Positions 8,762 to 17,699 of a stretch of 36,205 nt of DNA are shown here, piece after piece. The notes beneath the pieces are model-generated. The model was not told where the DNA came from, searched no databases, and worked only from the letters and a program-made list of their open reading frames with translations. Each line of letters starts with the position of its first letter. Within the stretch, counting starts at the first letter, position 1. The stretch spans positions 1 through 36,205 of the forward strand of contig JAIPGN010000006.1 of assembly GCA_021735685.1 (NCBI GenBank), in the 5' to 3' direction. This DNA is from Patescibacteria group bacterium (GTDB taxonomy: Bacteria; Patescibacteriota; Patescibacteriia; UBA2591; UBA6264). The position numbers were made by a program, and so were the translations under genes.

Positions 8762-9466
8762 TTATTTTTTAAGATAAAATTTTCTTTTAACCGGATTAAA
8801 TTTTTCTATAGAATAACGCAACATGGTTCGTGGCATTTTCTGATAATGCTTTTGTAAGAATTTTTCTTCTTGAGCTTGATCCCTTTTACCCACCTCTCTA
8901 AGCATCCATCCTGTAGCCTTGTGAATTAAATCATGCTGATCATTTAAAAACAAGGTGGCTATTTTTAAAGTATCAGTAAATTGATTATTTTTAATAAAAG
9001 CGTATGTAGCCACAATAGCTATCCTTCTTGACCAAAGATGTCTAGAGCGAGCCAGTTGATAAAGTACTTTTTTATCTTTTTCCAACAAAAAATCACCAAC
9101 AATCTTAGAGGCAGACAAATCTACTAAATCCCAATTATTTATATATTCCACCTGCTTTAAATAAAAATAAAAAATTTCTTTTCTTTTTTTATCACCGGCT
9201 TTTTGATATTGATCAACTAAAATAAAAAGAGCAATTTGGCGATATTCGTGAAACCTGCTTTGGGTTAATTTCTCTAAATCAGTCAAAGACAAATCTCTAT
9301 ATTTTTTTCCTATTTTTCTCAACAAAGGTACTCTGGCTCCCAAAAAAATATCACCTTCTCCATATCCTCCTTTGTTTGTTTTAAAAAAAATCTGTAAAAT
9401 TTTCGCTTTCTGAGGATTGGCTATTTCTAGAATTTCTTTTTTGAGAGAAATTAAGTTATTATCCAT
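8762..9466 (-). CDS. DNA alkylation repair protein (AlkD-like HEAT repeat)
   Basis: FFKTNKGGYGEGDIFLGARVPLLRKIGKKY...NNWDLVDLSASKIVGDFL...LIHKATGWMLREVGKRD. Confidence 0.9.
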   Translation of the reverse strand: MDNNLISLKKEILEIANPQKAKILQIFFKTNKGGYGEGDIFLGARVPLLRKIGKKYRDLSLTDLEKLTQSRFHEYRQIALFILVDQYQKAGDKKRKEIFYFYLKQVEYINNWDLVDLSASKIVGDFLLEKDKKVLYQLARSRHLWSRRIAIVATYAFIKNNQFTDTLKIATLFLNDQHDLIHKATGWMLREVGKRDQAQEEKFLQKHYQKMPRTMLRYSIEKFNPVKRKFYLKK

Positions 9467-9557
9467 AAAAACTTGATAAAAATATCTTTTTGTCTTTCTT
9501 GGAAGTGATTATTTACAACAATCAAATATCATAAATGACTATCTTGATAGAAAAAAA

Positions 9558-9914
9558 CTACTCTTTTTCTTCATCTTCTTGGTCTTCTTCTGGAGCAGGA
9601 GTCATACTTTCAATTAGCTCTCTTAAAATCTTTTTATCTTCTGAACTAAGGTCTTCTTTCTTCAGGTAATCTCCTAAAAACTCTCTGCCAATTTCGTTCA
9701 TTACTTCTTCTTCTCTCCCTTTAGTAAGGCGAAACAATCTTTTTTCGTACTTCAGTCTTTGACGAAAATCATATTCCGGAACCTGAAGATGCTCTGGCAA
9801 AGAATCATTCAAAATTCTAATTTTCCCCTGCACACAAGAATCAATTTTATCTTTTAGAAAAACATCTTCCCTTTTTTCTTCAGAAAAATTATTTCCTTTT
9901 TTTTCAAAATTCAT
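9558..9914 (-). CDS. Hypothetical acidic protein
   Basis: ORF call only; no recognised domain. Confidence 0.5.
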   Translation of the reverse strand: MNFEKKGNNFSEEKREDVFLKDKIDSCVQGKIRILNDSLPEHLQVPEYDFRQRLKYEKRLFRLTKGREEEVMNEIGREFLGDYLKKEDLSSEDKKILRELIESMTPAPEEDQEDEEKE

Positions 9915-9973
9915 AATTAAAAAATATTAAACTAATTAAATCTAATAACTCCATAAAAATTTTACGAAGTCTC

Positions 9974-9994
9974 ATAGAGGCCGGACCTCCATAA
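9974..9994 (-). terminator. Possible hairpin/terminator downstream of tRNA-Ser(GGA)
   Basis: Minus-strand TATGGAGG-TCCGG-CCTCTATG; T-rich tract only some 15 nt further on, so weak. Confidence 0.3.
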
Positions 9995-10000
9995 ATCAAT

Positions 10001-10086
10001 TGGCGGAGAGGGCGGGATTCGAACCCGCAAGTCCTAAGGGACGCCAGTTCTCCAAACTGGTGGAATAACCGTTATCCGACCTCTCC
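10001..10086 (-). tRNA. tRNA-Ser(GGA), CCA encoded
   Basis: Reverse complement GGAGAGGTCGGATAACGGTTATTCCACCAGTTTGGAGAACTGGCGTCCCTTAGGACTTGCGGGTTCGAATCCCGCCCTCTCCGCCA; long variable arm; anticodon GGA. Confidence 0.93.
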
Positions 10087-10101
10087 ATTATTTTCAAAAT
10101 T

Positions 10102-11133
10102 TTATAATTTTTTCTTTAAATTTAAAAAATTTTTCAACCTTTTGGAATGATATGAGTTACTAAAGCCAATCTCTTGATAATATCGCAGAACTTCATGTTT
10201 CCTGTATAGACGAACGCTACTACCTCCCTGCTTTTTCGGAGAAAAATTATATATTTCTAATGTATTGTAAACAAAATCTAACAAGGGAATAGATTTATTG
10301 GTAAAAGCCAAACCAATATTATAATGATTATATCCATGACTATTGTGTCTGTGCCCGTAGACACAACCGTCAGTATCTATTAATCCCCGAAGGCAACTTT
10401 TAGAAAATTTTTTATTTTTTTTAATCCAGATAGGAACACCTACCTGATTTTTGACCTTATTCCCTTTTTTTAAGCCTCTTGCTAACAAAAAATCTACTAA
10501 GTTGCTGCTGGAAATTGTTATTCTAACCACTTTTTTACTTTTTGGTGATTGAAGACAATAAACAGCTGGAGTTAATTTGAATAAATTTTTAATCAAAGAA
10601 CAAATAAAACCAATATATTGACGACCATTTTCTTTATGCACGGTAACAACTACTTGATAATCGCTACCTATTCCTCCATCCCCTAAAATAATTCCTATGA
10701 ATTCTGCTAATTCTGTGCTATTACCAGGCCTAGATATATCCTTTTTTAAATTACATTTTCTGTAAAATTCAGGATATTTTTTTCTTCTCTGTTGAGAAAT
10801 CAATCCTCCCCTTACTCTCCCTTTTGGCGTCCCGGGGTTACCATGCCTTTCGACAACTTTTAGACCTCCTTTGCGTGCCGCCCTTGATGCGCTCCAAAAG
10901 TCTGGCAACATTTTATATTCAGGAATCTTAGTCTCTTTATTTTTCAACCCTAAACATATCCCAAATGCCCTATTAGACATTGTAAATTTTTCCCTGCGCC
11001 AATCAAACAACGTTCTTCTATGAATATTTAGTTCATTGGCTAATTGTGACCAGGTAAAGTTAGAGTGTCTGTAAACATTATTTAAAAATTTAGATTGACG
11101 CCCTTTTTTAAACTTAACTCTAGGCATATACAC
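10102..11133 (-). CDS. LAGLIDADG endonuclease with N-terminal helix-turn-helix-like region
   Basis: Two LAGLIDADG-type motifs (LAEFIGIILGDGGI and LRGLIDTDGCVY); N-terminal WSQLANELNIHRRTLFDWRREKF is HTH-like. Confidence 0.88.
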   Translation of the reverse strand: MYMPRVKFKKGRQSKFLNNVYRHSNFTWSQLANELNIHRRTLFDWRREKFTMSNRAFGICLGLKNKETKIPEYKMLPDFWSASRAARKGGLKVVERHGNPGTPKGRVRGGLISQQRRKKYPEFYRKCNLKKDISRPGNSTELAEFIGIILGDGGIGSDYQVVVTVHKENGRQYIGFICSLIKNLFKLTPAVYCLQSPKSKKVVRITISSSNLVDFLLARGLKKGNKVKNQVGVPIWIKKNKKFSKSCLRGLIDTDGCVYGHRHNSHGYNHYNIGLAFTNKSIPLLDFVYNTLEIYNFSPKKQGGSSVRLYRKHEVLRYYQEIGFSNSYHSKRLKNFLNLKKKL

Positions 11134-11176
11134 ATATTATAATACAAACCTCTAGCTAAAATTTCTCTAATTTCTT

Positions 11177-11192
11177 ACTCAGCCACCTCTCC
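11177..11192 (-). pseudogene. Displaced tRNA-Ser 5' fragment
   Basis: Reverse complement GGAGAGGTGGCTGAGT matches the canonical 5' end of bacterial tRNA-Ser; the rest of the tRNA is absent. Confidence 0.6.
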
Positions 11193-11200
11193 TTTAAAAT

Positions 11201-11743
11201 TTAAAAACGATAAATATGAATTGGTTTTTCTCCTTTTCTATTAGGTTGATGTACTTTTTCTGGAGTTAATCCTTTAATGGGAAAGCCATAAGCAATCACT
11301 CGAGCGCCTTTTTTTAATTCTTTCTCTAATTTAAATCTTAATCTCTTTTCTAAAACCTTGGGCATACCATAAACATAAATAGCGTCTGCTTGAGATAAAT
11401 CTTCGAAAAATAAATTTTTCATTTTAAAAATTATCCCCTGACTTTCGCTGACAAAAAGTTTTTTTATCCAAGAGTAAAGAAAAAACAAAAAACTCATTTC
11501 AATGCCAATAGCTTTAACTGGAAAATGTTCTCCGGCGTAAAAAACAACCCGACCATCTCCTGAACCCAAGTCATAGAAAACTTCCCCCTCTTTTAATTGA
11601 ATAGCTTCAAAAATACGAGGTAGCTCTCTGCGAGAACAAGGAACAAAAGGAGCAAAAGATTTACTAGAGTTATGAAAAGTAATTCCGACCAACAAAAGAA
11701 AAATGGCTAAAACAGAATAAACAAAAAACGAAAAAGTTACCAT
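11201..11743 (-). CDS. Class I SAM-dependent methyltransferase with N-terminal membrane segment
   Basis: VFYDLGSGDGRVVFYAGEHFPVKAIGIEMS (motif I). Confidence 0.75.
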   Translation of the reverse strand: MVTFSFFVYSVLAIFLLLVGITFHNSSKSFAPFVPCSRRELPRIFEAIQLKEGEVFYDLGSGDGRVVFYAGEHFPVKAIGIEMSFLFFLYSWIKKLFVSESQGIIFKMKNLFFEDLSQADAIYVYGMPKVLEKRLRFKLEKELKKGARVIAYGFPIKGLTPEKVHQPNRKGEKPIHIYRF

Positions 11744-11751
11744 AAAGAAAA

Positions 11752-14142
11752 TTATTTTTTCTTAAGATTAGCTATCCTCATCGTGGTTTCAATAATAGTG
11801 TCTGGAAGTAAAGAAATAGAATCAATCCCCTCTTTAACTAAAAATTCTGCAAAATCGGGAAAATCGCTCGGTCCCTGACCACAAATTCCCACCTTACAAT
11901 TATTTTGATGAGCAACTTTAATTAACTCTTGAATCAATTTCTTTACCGCTTCATTTCTCTCGTCAAAAAGATGAGCCACTAAACTGGAATCCCTGTCTAA
12001 ACCTAGAGTTAATTGCGTTAAATCATTAGAACCAATAGAAAATCCATCAAAAAGTTGAGCAAATTCCTTGGCTAAAACAATATTAGAAGGAATCTCAGCC
12101 ATAACATAAATTTGTAAAGGCTTTTGTTTTTGATATTTCTTTCTTAAACCACTTTCTTCAATAATTTTCAAGACTGAACGGGCCTCGCCAATAGTTCGAC
12201 AAAAAGGCACCATCACGATCACATTATCTAAACCAAATTCTTCTCTCACTTTCTTGATGGCTTCACATTCTAATTGAAAAGCTTTTTTAAATTTAGGATC
12301 ATTGTAACGACTCGCCCCTCGCCAACCAATCATCGGATTAGCTTCTTCGGGTTCATAAATAGAACCACCAACCAGATTAGCATATTCATTGCTTTTAAAA
12401 TCAGAAAAACGGACAATCACATCTTTAGGGTAAAAGGCAGCAGCAATTGTGCCAATTCCTTCAGCTAATTTATGAATATAAAAATCAACTTTGTTTTGAT
12501 ATCCTGCTGTAATTTCGTTAATTTTTTTCTTTATCTTTTGATCTTTAATTTTTTTAAAATTAATTAAGGCCAAAGGATGAATTTTGATATGATTATTGAT
12601 AATAAATTCTTCACGAGCTAAACCCACTCCATCATTAGGAAGAAAAGAAAGACCAAAAGCTTGACTCGGCTCCGCTAAATTAAGCATCACTTTGGTTTCA
12701 GGTTTTTTGAAATTCTTTAAACGAGTCTTCTTTACTTGAAAAGGAAGTAATCCCTGATAAACACGCCCCACTTCACCCTCAGCACAAGAGACTGTTACTT
12801 TTTGCCCACTTTTAATTTTCTGAGTAGCATCACCAGTTCCCACCACACAAGGAACTCCCATCTCTCTGCTAACAATTGCAGCGTGACAAACTCTTCCTCC
12901 ATCATCAGTAATAATTGCCGAAGCAATTTTCATAATCGGCACCCAGTCTGGATCAGTCATTTTGGTCACCAAAACTTGACCCGGTTTAAACTTAACAATA
13001 TCTTTAGCACTTTTGATAACATTAACTTCGCCTTGACCAATTTTTGAACCCACAGCCACACCGGTAATTAAAACCTTTTTTTCTTCCTTTTGAGGCTTAA
13101 AAACAAATCTTTCTAAAACATCTACCGATTTCAAAGACTGGACTGTTTCCGGTCGAGCCTGAAGAATATATAATTTTTTATCTTTTCCGTCTTTACCCCA
13201 CTCCATATCCATGGGTCGGCCGTAGTGTTTTTCAATTAAAACCGAATAACGAGCTAACTCTAGAACTTCCTGATCAGAAAGAGTAAACTTACTTCTTTCT
13301 TGAGGGGTGGTCTTAATATTTTTAACCGCAGTCTTGCCTTTCTCGCCATAAGTCATTCTCCACTCTTTTCCGCCCAGCCTCTTATTAACAATTGGTCGAT
13401 ACCCTTGGTCTAACAGTGGTTCAAAAACCATAAATTCATCCGGACTAACCTTGCCCTGAACTACATTTTCTCCCAACCCCCAAGAAGAATTAATTACAGT
13501 TACATCTGCAAATCCAGACTCAGTGTCACAAGAAAACATTACTCCGGAACAAGCCAAATCTGAACGAACCATTTTTTGAACTCCAATGGAAAGAGCCACT
13601 TCGCTATGTTTAAAACCTTTAGACTGGCGATAAACAATAGCTCGATTAGTAAAAAGAGAAGCCAGGCATTTATGAGCAGCTTTTAAAAGATTTTCTGGAC
13701 CCTGAACGTTAAGGTAAGTTTCCATTTGGCCAGCAAAACTAGCATCTGGCAAATCTTCGGCTGTAGCCGAGCTTCGTACAGCGACGTCCACTGCTTTAGT
13801 TTTGTATTCTTGGGATAATCTTTGGTAAGCTTTTTTTAATTCATCAGCAAGTTCTTGACTTAAGGGAGTTTTTAAAATTAACTTGCGAACTTTCTCGCCT
13901 CGCAAAGCTAATTCTTTAACATCTTGCACGTCTAACCCCTCTAAGATTTTTTCAATCTTTTCGCCCAAAGCATCTTGTTGCATAAATCGCCAATAAGCTT
14001 CAGCTGTAGTAGCAAAACCATTCGGAATTCGCACCCCTTGCTTGCCTAATTTTTGATACATTTCTCCCAAAGAAGCATTCTTGCCACCTACTTGAGGGAC
14101 ATTTTTTAGAGTTAATTCCCTAAACCAAAGTATTGTTTGCAT
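11752..14142 (-). CDS. ppsA: Phosphoenolpyruvate synthase
   Basis: VPQVGGKNASLGEMYQ, AVRSSATAEDLPDASFAGQ, DDGGRVCHAAIVSREMGVPCVVGTG, SIGSNDLTQLTLGLDRDS. Confidence 0.96.
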   Translation of the reverse strand: MQTILWFRELTLKNVPQVGGKNASLGEMYQKLGKQGVRIPNGFATTAEAYWRFMQQDALGEKIEKILEGLDVQDVKELALRGEKVRKLILKTPLSQELADELKKAYQRLSQEYKTKAVDVAVRSSATAEDLPDASFAGQMETYLNVQGPENLLKAAHKCLASLFTNRAIVYRQSKGFKHSEVALSIGVQKMVRSDLACSGVMFSCDTESGFADVTVINSSWGLGENVVQGKVSPDEFMVFEPLLDQGYRPIVNKRLGGKEWRMTYGEKGKTAVKNIKTTPQERSKFTLSDQEVLELARYSVLIEKHYGRPMDMEWGKDGKDKKLYILQARPETVQSLKSVDVLERFVFKPQKEEKKVLITGVAVGSKIGQGEVNVIKSAKDIVKFKPGQVLVTKMTDPDWVPIMKIASAIITDDGGRVCHAAIVSREMGVPCVVGTGDATQKIKSGQKVTVSCAEGEVGRVYQGLLPFQVKKTRLKNFKKPETKVMLNLAEPSQAFGLSFLPNDGVGLAREEFIINNHIKIHPLALINFKKIKDQKIKKKINEITAGYQNKVDFYIHKLAEGIGTIAAAFYPKDVIVRFSDFKSNEYANLVGGSIYEPEEANPMIGWRGASRYNDPKFKKAFQLECEAIKKVREEFGLDNVIVMVPFCRTIGEARSVLKIIEESGLRKKYQKQKPLQIYVMAEIPSNIVLAKEFAQLFDGFSIGSNDLTQLTLGLDRDSSLVAHLFDERNEAVKKLIQELIKVAHQNNCKVGICGQGPSDFPDFAEFLVKEGIDSISLLPDTIIETTMRIANLKKK

Positions 14143-14217
14143 AAAAAATTAATTTTATCTTCTAATTAATTTATTCTTATTTTCCCTTATCTTTTTTCCT
14201 TATCTTTTTTCATGTTT

Positions 14218-14360
14218 CTCAAAAACGTCAGTTTTTTAACATTTTTTCCCGGGGTCTGACCCCAAAAACAGCTTCTCTAAAACCCTTTCCTGGAAAAGAC
14301 ATTAAGGACGATTTTCTAAAAACGTCAGTTTTTTAACATTTTTTCCCGGGGTCTGGCCCC
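14218..14360. repeat. REP-like repeat: one full ~97 bp unit plus partial flanking unit
   Basis: aaaacgtcagttttttaacattttttcccggggtctg(a/g)cccc occurs twice, with palindromic GGGGTCTGACCCC at 14251 and GGGGTCTGGCCCC at 14348. Confidence 0.85.
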
Positions 14361-14362
14361 AA

Positions 14363-14722
14363 TTAAATTTTGATTTCTTGGGAAATTTTTTTAATAACAG
14401 GGATAGACCATTCTTGACCCTGAACTGCTTTTAAGACTCCTCGCAAAGAAAGCAAAATGCACAAAATCCAACCCAATAAACCGATTAACCAGCCCACAAA
14501 AGGAACGACCATAATTAAAGTAAAAACGATTTCTAAGCCAAATAAAACTAAACCTTGCCGCAAATGACAAGAAGCGGGTTTTTCTTTATCTCGCCAAATA
14601 AAAACAAGTAAAGATAAAACTCCTAAATAAGATAAAATGTCTTTAAACCTGTCTTTCCAGAGAACATTTTCTTCTTTTTTTAGAAAAGAGCTAATCTTTT
14701 CCTTAATTTCTTCTTTTTTCAT
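14363..14722 (-). CDS. Small membrane protein, hypothetical
   Basis: Two hydrophobic segments (LVLFGLEIVFTLIMVVPFVGWLIGLLGWILCILLSL). Confidence 0.6.
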   Translation of the reverse strand: MKKEEIKEKISSFLKKEENVLWKDRFKDILSYLGVLSLLVFIWRDKEKPASCHLRQGLVLFGLEIVFTLIMVVPFVGWLIGLLGWILCILLSLRGVLKAVQGQEWSIPVIKKISQEIKI

Positions 14723-14739
14723 AATTTTAAATTAAAATT

Positions 14740-16419
14740 TCAAAATGAAACTATTACTTTTGGTTTTTTGCCAATCCGACTTAAAATAGAATCGCTTAAG
14801 CTGTGAGCAATTTTTTGCCCTGAACCTGGCCTTAATCCATGACGTTTAAACAAGCGACTAGCTTTCTTCTTTAATTCTGAAACTAGTTCTTCATTTAAAG
14901 CAATTCCCTGAGAAGATATTTTAACTCTTTCTTCTTTGTTTTTTGATTTCTTCTTCTCTGATTTTCGTGAAAAAGAATGGGATGAAACAAAAGAAACAAA
15001 ACAAATTCCATTCTCAGCTAAGCGTTGACGTTCTTCTAAAATTTGCTCATTTAAAACCTCGGTTCGACTTCCTTCGACCACAACCATATTATGAGATGCG
15101 CGAAAAGAAGAATCCTTTTTAATCTCCTTTCTTTCGTTAATTTCCAAAACTTCTCCATTCTTAAGCATAAAACAATTTTTTTTCTTAATTCCAAATTTTT
15201 GAGCTAATTTAATATGTTCAGCTTGCATGTAATGAGCTCCTTCAATCGGCACAAAAAATCGAGGACGAATCAAGGACATCATTTTCAAAAGATCTTCTTG
15301 CTGAGCATGTCCCGAACTATGAATGCCAGAACCTAAAGCTTTTCGAAAAATTATCTCTGCACCTTGATCAACTAAACCATTCATCACCGAGCTAACAGCA
15401 ATCTCATTGCCAGGGACAGTAGAAGATGAGAAAATAACCGTATCTCCAGATTTAATCCTTACTAAACGATGCACATTTTGAGCAATTCTTTCCATAGAAG
15501 AACCTTCCATTCCTTGAGATCCGCCCGCAATAATAAAAACTTTATGCGGAGGAAATTTTTTGATATCTGTAATGTCAATCAACATCTTGGGCGGGATTTT
15601 AAGATAACCTAATCCTTGAGCAATAGCTACTGTTTTTTGAACAGAAAGGCCAATTAAAGCCACCTTTCTTTTGCATTTCTGACAAACGTCAATTGCTTGC
15701 TGAATACGACTAATTAGACTAGCAAAGGTTGTGAAAATAATCCTTCCTTTAATTCCTTTGATCAAAGAAGAGATCATCTCTCCCACTTCTTTTTCAGAAA
15801 CCACCTCCCCGGGAACAGCGGCATTAGTGCTGTCCGACATTAACAATAAAACCCCTTCATCTCCTACTTTTTTTAAGAGCTTTTCGTTAACTGGTTTTTG
15901 GTCAGCTGGAGTTTTGTCAAATTTAAAATCTCCGGTATGCACGATAGATCCTAAAGGAGTTTTAATAATAAAACCAACACTATCAGGAATATTATGTACC
16001 ACGGCAAAAGGGAGAAGAGAAAAGGCTCCTATTGAAAATTTCTCTTCTGGCTTAATCACTTTAAATTTCGCATCTTGAAAACCCAGCTCTAAAAACCTGT
16101 CTTCAATTAAACCTATAGTCAAGGGAGTAGCGTAAATTGGAGGATTTCCCAACTGATTAATAAAATAAGGCAAAGCTCCAATATGATCTAAGTGTCCATG
16201 AGTAATAACTAGACCCTTAATCCTTTCTTTATTTTTTTTCAAAAAGTCAACATCAGGAAGAACGTAGTCAACGCCTAATAAATTTGGACCAGGAAAGTCC
16301 AGGCCCATGTCAATTACCATAATGTCTCCTTTTTTTTGCCCTGCAGGCAAAAGTTCTAAAGCTAAACAGTTTTTGCCAACTTCTTCAAATCCACCTAAGG
16401 GAATAATTCTTAATTTCAT
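14740..16419 (-). CDS. rnj: Ribonuclease J
   Basis: ITHGHLDHIGALPYF, GDFKFD, SDSTNA, GSGIHSSGHAQQEDLLKMMSLIRPRFFVPIEGA. Confidence 0.95.
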   Translation of the reverse strand: MKLRIIPLGGFEEVGKNCLALELLPAGQKKGDIMVIDMGLDFPGPNLLGVDYVLPDVDFLKKNKERIKGLVITHGHLDHIGALPYFINQLGNPPIYATPLTIGLIEDRFLELGFQDAKFKVIKPEEKFSIGAFSLLPFAVVHNIPDSVGFIIKTPLGSIVHTGDFKFDKTPADQKPVNEKLLKKVGDEGVLLLMSDSTNAAVPGEVVSEKEVGEMISSLIKGIKGRIIFTTFASLISRIQQAIDVCQKCKRKVALIGLSVQKTVAIAQGLGYLKIPPKMLIDITDIKKFPPHKVFIIAGGSQGMEGSSMERIAQNVHRLVRIKSGDTVIFSSSTVPGNEIAVSSVMNGLVDQGAEIIFRKALGSGIHSSGHAQQEDLLKMMSLIRPRFFVPIEGAHYMQAEHIKLAQKFGIKKKNCFMLKNGEVLEINERKEIKKDSSFRASHNMVVVEGSRTEVLNEQILEERQRLAENGICFVSFVSSHSFSRKSEKKKSKNKEERVKISSQGIALNEELVSELKKKASRLFKRHGLRPGSGQKIAHSLSDSILSRIGKKPKVIVSF

Positions 16420-16461
16420 AATTAAATTACTTTACTTTTATATACAATAATATTTAATTTC

Positions 16462-16477
16462 TCTGCCTACCGGCAGA
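16462..16477. repeat. Short palindromic element
   Basis: TCTGCC-TACC-GGCAGA in the intergenic region upstream of the RNase J gene. Confidence 0.5.
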
Positions 16478-16525
16478 CAGGAACGTTCTGCGAACAAGGT
16501 GAGCGGGTTGTTATAAATTTATTTT

Positions 16526-16831
16526 TTATTCTTTTCTGATTTTAATGTCTTTTAAGTTTTTTTCGTAAATTGATTCTTTTTTCATAATAGTTTTATAGAG
16601 ATTTTCAATAAAATCTCCCCCAGCGTAACCAACAATAAGGGCAAAAACCTCATTACCAGCAATTAGATAAGCAGCAGCTAATCCAATAATTCCAGAAAGA
16701 AAAACCATTAAAAAGAAATAACGAGCATTAAAGCCAATATTCTTGTAAGAATATTGATATTTAATAAAACCAAAAATACCTCGGATTGCTCCTCCAGCAA
16801 AACCGGCTATCAAAATTGGCAAAAAAGACAT
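16526..16831 (-). CDS. Small membrane protein, hypothetical
   Basis: Gly-rich hydrophobic segments. Confidence 0.55.
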   Translation of the reverse strand: MSFLPILIAGFAGGAIRGIFGFIKYQYSYKNIGFNARYFFLMVFLSGIIGLAAAYLIAGNEVFALIVGYAGGDFIENLYKTIMKKESIYEKNLKDIKIRKE

Positions 16832-16845
16832 ATTTTTAATTATTA

Positions 16846-17601
16846 TTATATTTCGTAACTTAAGTTTACAGTTACAGAAATCTTTGTTTCTCCAGCCTCA
16901 ACTTGCGCTGGGATTGGAGCCCCTCCGCCTACACCGTCCATCTCTTTCATGCTATAAGCCCGAGTCTCTGGGTAAACGCCACCACCTTCATAGACTGAAA
17001 CATTAATTAATCTTCCTAAAGACAAACCAGCTGCCTTGGCAATATCTTGGGCTTTTTCCTTAGCTTCAGCAATGGCCTGATCTCTAGCTTCAGCCAAAGC
17101 TTCATCTCGATCCTCAACGCTAAAATTCAAAGAATTAAGACGATTTGCTCCCGTCAAAGTCGCCTTTTCAATAATTTGACTTATTTTCTCAAAGTCTTTA
17201 GTTTTAACTGAAATACTGGCACTAGCTTGATAACCAGCTAATCTCCTCTCTCCGCTATCTCGATCGTATTCATATCGCGGATTAATACTATATTGATTAG
17301 TCTTAATGTCTTTCTCTTTTACCCCCAACTCTTTTAAATCAGCAATCAATTTATTATTCACTTCTGTAATTAAATTTTGAGCTTCAATAACTTCATCTGC
17401 TTCTTTTTCTACTCCTAAAGAAATTTCCGCTAAGTCTGGCTTGACGTAAATCTCTCCTTCAGCGCTAACCACAAAAGGACTTTCTTTGGGAATAGTCACC
17501 GTCCGAGAAGACCAAGTTAAGCCGCTCCCGTATTTCAAAAGACCTAAAATGGCTAAAAAAATTACAAAAACATTGAATAAAAATTTTCCATTTTTCTTCA
17601 T
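16846..17601 (-). CDS. SIMPL (DUF541) domain protein
   Basis: VSAEGEIYVKPDLAEISLGVEKEA...IKTNQYSINPRYEYD...AIAEAKEKAQDIAKAAGLSLG. Confidence 0.92.
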   Translation of the reverse strand: MKKNGKFLFNVFVIFLAILGLLKYGSGLTWSSRTVTIPKESPFVVSAEGEIYVKPDLAEISLGVEKEADEVIEAQNLITEVNNKLIADLKELGVKEKDIKTNQYSINPRYEYDRDSGERRLAGYQASASISVKTKDFEKISQIIEKATLTGANRLNSLNFSVEDRDEALAEARDQAIAEAKEKAQDIAKAAGLSLGRLINVSVYEGGGVYPETRAYSMKEMDGVGGGAPIPAQVEAGETKISVTVNLSYEI

Positions 17602-17699
17602 ATTTTTTTAATAATTAAAAATTGATTAACTGTTTCTAGTATAACAAACAAAAGGGGCAAAGTCAACAACAAAAAATTCTCTCTGGCTCTCTATTTCTG

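Noticed and set aside
9540-9551. ctatcttgatag hairpin as a terminator
   Set aside because: The run following it on the plus strand is A, and on the minus strand the T-run precedes the stem, so the polarity is wrong.
10001-11192. A simple group I intron interrupting tRNA-Ser
   Set aside because: The downstream tRNA is complete by itself, so the two pieces do not need splicing, and no group I core was recognised by eye.
12274-13047. ORFs 12274-12468 and 12802-13047 plus strand
   Set aside because: Lie inside ppsA on the opposite strand; no independent support.
15731-16078. ORF 15731-16078 plus strand
   Set aside because: Antisense of RNase J; no recognisable domain.
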